The notes below the pieces were generated by a model. That model worked only from the letters and a program-made list of their open reading frames with translations, had not been told where the DNA came from and ran no database searches. Made by a program: the position numbers and the translations under genes. This document shows, piece after piece, positions 6,829 to 13,465 of a stretch of 16,477 bases of DNA (position 1 is its first letter; every line of letters starts with the position of its first letter). The stretch is from Flavipsychrobacter sp. (GTDB lineage: Bacteria > Bacteroidota > Bacteroidia > Chitinophagales > Chitinophagaceae): NCBI GenBank assembly GCA_021156265.1, contig JAJNBR010000031.1, forward strand, positions 1 to 16,477, given 5' to 3'.

Positions 6829-6892
6829 TTATCGCACGCGAAGCATTTTATCCTTCTGATGATTCTTTGATTTAGGCCGTTCTTTGAGATCA
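6761..6892. ncRNA. Candidate structured RNA with two mutually exclusive folds
   Basis: Two long complementary pairs are interleaved. Pair A joins 6761-6768 to 6821-6828 and continues with 6772-6775/6816-6819 and 6778-6782/6808-6812. Pair B joins 6779-6796 to 6875-6892 (17 of 18 positions as plus-strand RNA, counting one G-U). It encloses a perfect 8-bp stem (6806-6813/6855-6862) and an inner hairpin (6819-6826/6833-6840, one mismatch). A and B cannot form together except as a pseudoknot, as in an attenuator or riboswitch expression platform. Several positions pair as G-U on the plus strand but would be A-C on the minus strand. However, a T-tract suitable for termination exists only on the minus strand. 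The strand is therefore unresolved. No known RNA family was recognised. It could also be a small palindromic repeat element rather than an RNA gene. Confidence 0.35.
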
Positions 6893-7176
6893 GGATAATA
6901 GCGTTACGCTAATTATGTATTGGCAATTTTATTGCCGTTATGTTCTAGAGCTTCACATTGATAATAAGCTGGTAACTTGCTATTCTCAAAGACTCATCCG
7001 TCACCGGAGAGCGATGGCGAAATTAGAGATTAATTTGAAAATGCAAAACAGCGATTAAAGAAAAATGATATTTATATTTTTGATATAAAATATCCATTCA
7101 AGTTGCGGCTTAATTTTTTATCACGCTAAAACACCGGATGCCGGTTGTGCGTTAATTTCAATTTTTATCTCGGTAA

Positions 7177-9696
7177 ATGATCACGACAGAACAGAGAACG
7201 GATATTGTACACATATTGAAGTGGAGCAATGGTGCATGGCTGCAACACAGCAGCGATGCCCTGGTGGAAGAACTGGTAATAGATACGCGGAAAATAGCGC
7301 AGCCAGGCAAGGCGTTATTCATTGCGATGAAGAGCGCCCGCCGCGATGGACATAGCTTTATTCGCGACGCGTACGAGAAAGGCATACGCAATTTTTTGGT
7401 GAGTGGTGAACCGGATATCGCCGCCTTCCCGGAAGCCAATTTCATATTGGTGAAAGACACGCTGGTGGCTTTGCAGCAACTGGTGGCTGCCCGCCGCAAA
7501 CAATTTAATATTCCTGTTATCGGTGTTACCGGCAGCAACGGGAAGACAATCGTAAAGGAGTGGCTATACCAATTGCTTAATGAAAGCTATAACGCAGTGC
7601 GCAGTCCTAAAAGTTATAACTCACAGATAGGTGTGCCGCTTTCGGTCTGGCTGCTAAAACCCCAGCATCAGCTCGCAATATTTGAAGCAGGCATTTCTCA
7701 GCCTGGAGAGATGGAGCAACTGGAGCACATCATTCACCCGGATATCGGGGTCTTCACCAATATCGGAGAAGCGCACAGCGAAGGTTTTTTGAACATCAGG
7801 CAAAAGATCAACGAAAAGCTGATGCTCTTTCGCCACGCAAGCCAGCTGGTATATTGCAAGGATTATCCTGAGCTGAATGAGGCCGTTGTGCAATTCATCA
7901 ACCAGCTAAAGGGCCCGGGAAATAAACAATTGTCGCTGATTACCTGGTCGCAGAAGATGAATGCCGACCTGCAGGTGAAACAGGTAGTAAAAGACGGCAG
8001 CAAAGCCAGTATCGAGGCATTATGGAAAGACGAAACTGTCAGCATCAGTATTCCGTTCACAGACCCTGCATCTATTGAAAATGCCATACACTGCTGGTGC
8101 GTCATGCTTTTATTGGGCATACCCAATGATGTCATCGCAAAACGAATGCTCAACCTGCATTCAGTTTCGATGCGTCTTGAGTTGCGCCACGGTATTAATG
8201 ACAGTACCATCATTAACGACACATACAATTCTGATCTTACTTCGTTACTGATAGCGCTCGACTATCTCGAGCAGCAAAAACAGCATAAGCATCATACCGT
8301 TATTCTGTCCGACATGCTGCAGATAGCGCGTGCCGATGTTGATCTGTATGAAGAAGTAGCTCAACACATCGGCAGTCGAAGCATACAACGATTCATTGGT
8401 ATCGGCCCGGCATTGTATAAAAATCGTTCGTCGTTTAGAAAAAACAAGAAACTACGTAGCGTCTTCTTTAAGTCTACCGATGATTTTCTGAAGAAGTTTC
8501 ACCTGATAAATTTCGATAACGAAGCGGTATTGCTGAAAGGTGCCCGCGCATTCACATTCGAAAAGATAGCTACGCTGCTGGAACAGAAGGTGCACCAGAC
8601 AGTTTTGTCTATCAACTTATCATCGCTCACCAATAATCTCAACGTCTTTCGCTCGCGCCTGAAACCCGGCGTCAAGACGATGGCTATGGTGAAAGCGTTC
8701 TCTTATGGCAGCGGCAGCTTCGAGATAGCGAATTTGCTACAGTATTCGGGGGTCGATTACCTGGCTGTTGCCTACACCGATGAAGGTGTTGGTCTTCGCA
8801 AGTCGGGCATTACAATGCCCATCATGGTCATGAGTCCGGACGCGACGTCATTCGACAGGATGATAGCCTGGAAACTCGAGCCCGAGATTTTTAGTTCGCA
8901 ATCGTTGCGGGCCTTTACGGCTATGGCACAAACACTGCAGGTACAGCATTACCCGGTCCATATAAAATTGGACACAGGTATGCACCGCCTCGGGTTCATG
9001 CAACCTGATATTGAAGCACTGGTGAAAGAACTCGAGCTTAATCCGTATGTAAAAGTGGCCAGCATCTTTAGTCATCTTGCGGCCAGCGACGATCCGGCGG
9101 AAGATGACTTTACTGTTGCGCAGGCTAAAGCCTTCGATCAAATGTCGGAGCAGATCATGGAACATTTGCCCTACAAACCAATGAGGCATTTGTGCAATTC
9201 TTCAGCTATCGCACGACACCCGGCATTACATTACGATATGGTACGGCTGGGGCTGGGACTCTATGGCATAGAAAGCAGCAGGGCCCTGCAAAAGCAGTTG
9301 AAGCAAGTAAGTACTTTAAAAACCACCATAGCACAGATCAAGACGGTACCTGCAGGCGATACTATTGGATATGGGCGTAAGGCACTGGCTACGGATGAAA
9401 TGCGTATTGCAATTGTTAGTATAGGCTATGCTGACGGCTATCCAAGAACGATGGGTAACGGCAAAGCGCATGTGCTGATCCACGGTAAACCGGCGAAAAT
9501 AGTCGGCATTGTTTGCATGGATATGTGCATGGTTGATATCACAGCCATTCCTGAAGCGCAGGAGGGTGATGAAGTGATCGTCTTTAGCCCGGAGCTACCG
9601 ATCACCCAGCTGTCGGAGTGGGCAGGCACAATACCTTACGAACTTATGACCGGCATATCCCAGCGGGTAAAACGTGTGTACGAAAATGAATTGTAA
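7177..9696 (+). CDS. murF-alr: Bifunctional MurF ligase / alanine racemase fusion
   Basis: This 839-residue cytoplasmic fusion joins two peptidoglycan steps. The N-terminal MurF part (about 1-460) ligates D-Ala-D-Ala to UDP-MurNAc-tripeptide. It shows the ATP-binding loop GVTGSNGKT (116-124, Lys123) and DTYNSD (348-353), the usual NDxYNA/SD motif of the C-terminal ligase domain. The racemase part (about 472-839) interconverts L- and D-Ala. It has the PLP lysine Lys506 in MVKAFSYGSG, the catalytic tyrosine candidate Tyr751 in GYADGY, and CMDMCMVDI near the end. All key residues are present, so both activities are probably intact. The same fusion is well known across Bacteroidota. The loop reads GKTI rather than the usual GKTT/GKTS. 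The gene stands alone, with a long non-coding region upstream and a strong terminator 17 bases after the stop. Confidence 0.95.
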   Translation: MITTEQRTDIVHILKWSNGAWLQHSSDALVEELVIDTRKIAQPGKALFIAMKSARRDGHSFIRDAYEKGIRNFLVSGEPDIAAFPEANFILVKDTLVALQQLVAARRKQFNIPVIGVTGSNGKTIVKEWLYQLLNESYNAVRSPKSYNSQIGVPLSVWLLKPQHQLAIFEAGISQPGEMEQLEHIIHPDIGVFTNIGEAHSEGFLNIRQKINEKLMLFRHASQLVYCKDYPELNEAVVQFINQLKGPGNKQLSLITWSQKMNADLQVKQVVKDGSKASIEALWKDETVSISIPFTDPASIENAIHCWCVMLLLGIPNDVIAKRMLNLHSVSMRLELRHGINDSTIINDTYNSDLTSLLIALDYLEQQKQHKHHTVILSDMLQIARADVDLYEEVAQHIGSRSIQRFIGIGPALYKNRSSFRKNKKLRSVFFKSTDDFLKKFHLINFDNEAVLLKGARAFTFEKIATLLEQKVHQTVLSINLSSLTNNLNVFRSRLKPGVKTMAMVKAFSYGSGSFEIANLLQYSGVDYLAVAYTDEGVGLRKSGITMPIMVMSPDATSFDRMIAWKLEPEIFSSQSLRAFTAMAQTLQVQHYPVHIKLDTGMHRLGFMQPDIEALVKELELNPYVKVASIFSHLAASDDPAEDDFTVAQAKAFDQMSEQIMEHLPYKPMRHLCNSSAIARHPALHYDMVRLGLGLYGIESSRALQKQLKQVSTLKTTIAQIKTVPAGDTIGYGRKALATDEMRIAIVSIGYADGYPRTMGNGKAHVLIHGKPAKIVGIVCMDMCMVDITAIPEAQEGDEVIVFSPELPITQLSEWAGTIPYELMTGISQRVKRVYENEL

Positions 9697-9713
9697 CATA
9701 AAATAGAAAAAAT

Positions 9714-9743
9714 AAAGGCCGCTAAAAAGCGGCCTTTCTCTTT
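9714..9743. terminator. Bidirectional rho-independent terminator
   Basis: A perfect 10-bp stem, AAAGGCCGCT (9714-9723) with AGCGGCCTTT (9728-9737), encloses an AAAA loop. The plus strand continues TCTCTTTT. The minus strand continues into a T-rich tract (ATTTTTTCTATTTT). It lies between the convergent ends of murF-alr and the metalloprotease gene and suits termination in both directions. Confidence 0.88.
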
Positions 9744-9764
9744 TGTTATCTGTTATATCAACTA

Positions 9765-12700
9765 CTACCTGGTTAATGTGATCCTCGTGGTCGAAGATCT
9801 TCCGTTCTCATCAGTGATCACTACAAAGTACATACCACCGGCAAACGACGATAGATCGAGCACCTTGCTGGATGCGTTTGTAGCTTTCTCTTCCATCAGT
9901 TTCTGGCCCACTGTGCTGTAAACGCCAACTGTCATAGTCACGTTGCGTCCCCAGTCAATGGTCAGTCTGCCCGTTGTCGGGTTAGGATAGATATTGGCAG
10001 GTTGTGTGTTTAATTCGTTGACGTCCAGCAGTGTAATGGTCAGCCTGTTAGAAGGTTTAGACCAGCAGCCGTTGTTGTTGGTAACAGCATAGTACTGGCC
10101 AAGTTCACCCGGATGGTATTTACCATCCTCGCCGCCCGTCAGCTTGCCGCCGGGGCCAAACCAAACAAATGAACCGTTGATGTTGGTGATCAGCATATTG
10201 TTGATCAGCGAAATGATCGGCGGCTCAGGTGTTAGAGAGCGAACCATAGTCAGAGGAGCTGACCATCCGGTATCCGGCAGGTAGCAACCTGCGTCTGTCG
10301 GTACGATGCGTACTATTACCACGTCATTGTTCAGCAGGTTAGTGGTGCTGTACACTGTGTTATTCAGGTTCAGCGGGAAGCCATTTACCAGCCATTCGAA
10401 ATCAGGGTTAGTGCCTGCATCAGTGCCTATGGCAGTAAACTCCACCAGCGAATCCAGGCAGCCCGGGTTAACACCGTTCGTTATTGAGAAGGTGACCTTC
10501 GGTACCTTGCTCGGTGTCACGCTCATCTGTATCGCGTTAGATGTATCCAGCGTGTTGATAACGCATGGGTCTGTAGAGATCAGTACACATTTTACCACGT
10601 CACCGTTCACCAGCGCTGTTGTGTTGAATACAGGGCTGTTAGCGCCGATTATCGGGTTGTTGTTGATCAGCCATTGGAATTGCGGAGCCGGAGGTCCTGA
10701 GTTTGTAGGCGTTGCGCTGAACACCACAGGGTGGCCTGAGCAGGCAGGGCTTCCACCCGAAACTTGTGCGATGGTTATATCCGCCGTCTTCAGTGCCTGT
10801 ACTATTGCTACACCGGCTGAAGTGACAGTTGGAACATTAGCACAAGGTGAAAGGTTGGAGATAGTTACTGATACCACATCACCATTGTTGAAGGTCGAGC
10901 TGAATGTAGCTGCTGTAGCACCGGACACAGGATTGCCGTTTACCGACCACTGGTAGGTTGGCGCAGTGCCAAGTAGTGTACCACTTGCGGTGAACGTTAG
11001 TACTTGTCCCGCACAACCCGGGTTGGTACCTGTGGTCAGCGCTATGGCAGCCGTCGGAGTTTTGGTAGTATGGGTAACAGCGATGGTATTTGAGTTTACA
11101 AATGAAGTGAAACCGTTGCATAGGTTTTGGGCGGCAGTAGGGAAAATCATTCGTAAGTAATACACATCACCACTTGTGCCACCTAAAACGTTATACGTAA
11201 TGGCTGTTGCACCTGCAATCGGCGAGCCATTCCTGTACCACTGGTAATTAGCCCCTCCATTGTTCACAACACTTGTCCTGCCTAAGGTTACGACCTCATC
11301 AATACAGGTTGGATTAGAACCGCTCGTTACCCCTATTCCAATAGAAGGAGCTACGGTAGGCACCCGCTTTATTATAATTGTGTCAGTTGTAGTATCTGCA
11401 CCGCACACGCCGGGGAAAGCCATTTTGACCCATACTGTGTCGTTATTGACAAAATACCAGTCATCGTACGGGCTCAGGTTATAAAACCCTTTTGTCTGCC
11501 AGAGCGTATCCCAGCTATCACTGGGGCCTGCTACAACGGGTCCGCCATTTTTCTTGTACCAGCTGAACCAGTACGGTGTTGTGCCTGTAGCTGGTGTCGC
11601 AATAAGCTTTATTGCAGCACTATCGCACGACGGGCTACCTATTCCCGGAGCAAGGCTTACATCAACCAGTCCCGGAACAATACCGCCGGATCCTGCACCG
11701 CCGCGAATGATCACTTCATAATCTTCGCCCTGGCCGTTGCCGAGGTTAGAGCAGGGACCGGGAATGGAACCTGAAGCGGTAACCACGCGCATCCTTAACG
11801 GTATACAGCTTACTGCCGTTGTAGGCACTATAAACGTGCTGAAAGGACGGAAGCCATTGCCGAAGGAAGGCGCATATATCTGTTCCGTACCAGTGAAACT
11901 ACCATCATTGTTGTAGTCTATCCAGGCGCGCACATTTTCGTTGGCAAAACCAACACGTACCCTGAAGTTGTAAGAATTGCCGCCTATCAGTTCCACGCGG
12001 TGTTCGCAGGTACGGTTGTAATAGTTCAGGTTGTTATCATCGCTAACACTTCCCGACATGGCATTCATTAAGATTGTATCAGGATCTAAAGGTGAAACTG
12101 CATCCTTTGTGATAGTTACAGCACGGGGGCCCTGGCCAAAGTTAGAGCCTGTACCTGATGGGTTACAGCTTGCGGTGGCAACAGAGGTGCCCAGCGGGGT
12201 GGCGCCCAGCGAGGAGATCAGCGACGACCTCGTGGTTGGCTGCCCGGCAATAGCCGTCAGGTTCTGTAAAACATTATACACCCTGGTGCGCTGACCCGGT
12301 GTAAACCTGTCTTTGCAGTTAGAGTAATTCATGAAATTCCTCTGTGTATTGTTGGTGAACGGCGCACTAGTGCACGTGTTTGTCGTCGGACACAGGCCCG
12401 GTGAGTGTTGTGCCATCGGTTCAGTATCGCAAACGAAATCGCCGTCGCCCAGGCAGCCGGGAGAGGTTGTTGTAGCTGCGCATCCATCCTCAAAAGTATG
12501 CCACAGGTTAAAAGCATGGCCGAGTTCGTGCGTGATCACCGAGTTGCCGGCATTGGCCGAATAGGCAAGCACTACTGTACCGTCTACATCAAAGGTGGTA
12601 GTCTGCGGGAAATAAGCATAACCGGCAGTCCACGGTGTAGAGCCTCCACCCGCAACACCATCTATTTTGGTTACGATCCAGATATTATAATATTCTGTAG

Positions 12701-13250
12701 ACGGCCAGCCAGGAACCAGTGATTTCAAAGTAGCATCGGGGATACCGGGCGAACCAACACCATCGGCCGCATATGTGCTGTTGCCGCTTAGGTCTACCCT
12801 TACTATACCGTTTGTAGATGCACAGCTTGGGCTGCGGGCTGCAAGTTTAAACACGATGGGTATTCGTGTACCGCCGGCCGCTTCCAGCAAATGGCCGGAA
12901 TACGAAGCTGTAAAAGCCTGCGACAGGTAGTCAATGAAGTTTTGAATGGTAGTGTTGTTGGGATTTTCGGTAGAGCCTAACGACTGGCCTGTATGCACTA
13001 CATGCACTACGACAGGTATTTCCCAGGCTTTGTTGCCATTATAAGTGGTTACAAGGGCTTGAGGATTGGACTGTTGCTGTGCTATCCAGTTAGCAACGCC
13101 GGTGTTGAATTGGTTTACAGAGGCGGCGTATTCGGGGTGCGTTTGCATCCTTTCCTTATGCATCTTGTCGAAGCCGCAGACCGGCTGAGCTAAGGATAGG
13201 GTCATACTCCCCACACACGCCAAAAATACTAGCGTAAGTTTTCGTATCAT
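9765..13250 (-). CDS. Secreted M43-type zinc metalloprotease with GEVED, Ig-like repeats and T9SS tail
   Basis: This 1161-residue multidomain exoprotein has a signal peptide at 1-21 (basic start, LTLVFLACVG, SLA-Q cleavage). Residues about 70-340 form a pappalysin-like M43 protease. They include VVVHVVHTG near 80-88, the zinc motif HELGHAFNLWH (His241, Glu242, His245, His251) and a Met-turn at Met307 (FMNYSNC). A GEVED domain follows (about 405-516), with RAWIDYNNDGSFTGTEQI and the closing GEDYEV (508-513). Five Ig/PKD-like repeats run from about 529 to 1006, most starting with S/TGSNPxC and carrying a QWxxNGxP core. A further beta domain leads to the C-terminal sorting tail (about 1075-1161, starting NIYPNPTTGRLTIDW), typical of T9SS type A cargo. 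Export is therefore Sec, then T9SS, then surface attachment or release. The substrate is unknown. No T9SS component is encoded nearby. No convincing TAnnTTTG promoter was found upstream. Confidence 0.93.
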   Translation of the reverse strand: MIRKLTLVFLACVGSMTLSLAQPVCGFDKMHKERMQTHPEYAASVNQFNTGVANWIAQQQSNPQALVTTYNGNKAWEIPVVVHVVHTGQSLGSTENPNNTTIQNFIDYLSQAFTASYSGHLLEAAGGTRIPIVFKLAARSPSCASTNGIVRVDLSGNSTYAADGVGSPGIPDATLKSLVPGWPSTEYYNIWIVTKIDGVAGGGSTPWTAGYAYFPQTTTFDVDGTVVLAYSANAGNSVITHELGHAFNLWHTFEDGCAATTTSPGCLGDGDFVCDTEPMAQHSPGLCPTTNTCTSAPFTNNTQRNFMNYSNCKDRFTPGQRTRVYNVLQNLTAIAGQPTTRSSLISSLGATPLGTSVATASCNPSGTGSNFGQGPRAVTITKDAVSPLDPDTILMNAMSGSVSDDNNLNYYNRTCEHRVELIGGNSYNFRVRVGFANENVRAWIDYNNDGSFTGTEQIYAPSFGNGFRPFSTFIVPTTAVSCIPLRMRVVTASGSIPGPCSNLGNGQGEDYEVIIRGGAGSGGIVPGLVDVSLAPGIGSPSCDSAAIKLIATPATGTTPYWFSWYKKNGGPVVAGPSDSWDTLWQTKGFYNLSPYDDWYFVNNDTVWVKMAFPGVCGADTTTDTIIIKRVPTVAPSIGIGVTSGSNPTCIDEVVTLGRTSVVNNGGANYQWYRNGSPIAGATAITYNVLGGTSGDVYYLRMIFPTAAQNLCNGFTSFVNSNTIAVTHTTKTPTAAIALTTGTNPGCAGQVLTFTASGTLLGTAPTYQWSVNGNPVSGATAATFSSTFNNGDVVSVTISNLSPCANVPTVTSAGVAIVQALKTADITIAQVSGGSPACSGHPVVFSATPTNSGPPAPQFQWLINNNPIIGANSPVFNTTALVNGDVVKCVLISTDPCVINTLDTSNAIQMSVTPSKVPKVTFSITNGVNPGCLDSLVEFTAIGTDAGTNPDFEWLVNGFPLNLNNTVYSTTNLLNNDVVIVRIVPTDAGCYLPDTGWSAPLTMVRSLTPEPPIISLINNMLITNINGSFVWFGPGGKLTGGEDGKYHPGELGQYYAVTNNNGCWSKPSNRLTITLLDVNELNTQPANIYPNPTTGRLTIDWGRNVTMTVGVYSTVGQKLMEEKATNASSKVLDLSSFAGGMYFVVITDENGRSSTTRITLTR

Positions 13251-13376
13251 GCTTTTACAGATTTATTAAATCTTATATTGTTAAGTGTGGTAAAAATAAG
13301 ACATTCATTAAAAAAATGCTAAAAGATTTTCCGGGAGTGAATTTTGGGTAAAAATGCCGTAAACTTCGCCCCGAGC

Positions 13377-13406
13377 TTGGTCATTTCGTATTTAATCCTA
13401 TTTTTG
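13377..13406 (+). promoter_or_regulatory. Bacteroidota-type promoter of secDF
   Basis: TTG at 13377-13379 is followed after 19 bases by TATTTTTG at 13399-13406, a full match to the TTG-N19-TAnnTTTG form. Transcription would start near 13412 and leave a leader of about 54 bases. It is one of the two best promoter matches in the window. Confidence 0.75.
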
Positions 13407-13428
13407 CCAACTTCTGATAATCAAAGTA

Positions 13429-13448
13429 TTCAATAGTTTTCAATAGTT
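13429..13448 (+). repeat. Tandem 10-bp repeat in the secDF leader
   Basis: TTCAATAGTT occurs twice head-to-tail (13429-13438 and 13439-13448), with a partial third match (ATAATTCAAC) following. It sits inside the presumed 5' untranslated leader, 17 bases before the secDF ATG. It could be a protein-binding or translational control site, or a slippage-prone tract. Confidence 0.6.
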
Positions 13449-13465
13449 ATAATTCAACTACACCT

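Larger units (their letters stand above)
6516..7176. other. Long intergenic stretch with multiple hairpins
   Basis: These 660 bases hold no reading frame I would call a gene; the longest candidates are under 30 codons. From 6516 to about 6750 it is AT-rich with one weak hairpin (AAATCC...GGATTT near 6706-6725). Between 6752 and 6995 it is dense in inverted repeats, listed separately. Two simple hairpins follow the main element. One is ATAATAGCG-TTA-CGCTA(A)TTAT at 6895-6916, and the other is GGCAAT-TTT-ATTGCC at 6922-6936. A third, AGCTT...AAGCT, spans 6949-6970. From about 7020 to 7140 the sequence is very AT-rich. A weak promoter-like pair, TTG near 7145 and TATCTCGG at 7166-7173, just precedes murF-alr, but it departs from TAnnTTTG at two positions. 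Confidence 0.6.
13251..13465. other. Divergent intergenic region between protease and secDF
   Basis: This AT-rich gap separates the divergently transcribed protease and secDF genes. The right half holds the secDF promoter (13377-13406) and a tandem repeat. In the left half the best minus-strand candidate for the protease promoter is TATTTTTA near 13305, which differs from TAnnTTTG in the last base and lacks a TTG partner. No reading frame is present. Confidence 0.6.

Noticed and set aside
6779..6892. Inverted repeat as the ends of an insertion sequence or MITE
   Set aside because: No flanking target-site duplication was seen, the arms lie only 78 bases apart with nested stems, and no transposase is nearby. 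A small palindromic repeat family cannot be excluded without a genome search.
10306..10956. 216-codon plus-strand frame inside the protease gene
   Set aside because: It is antisense to the Ig-like repeats of a clearly real protein. The long open frame follows from the Thr/Val/Gly-rich repeat coding on the other strand.
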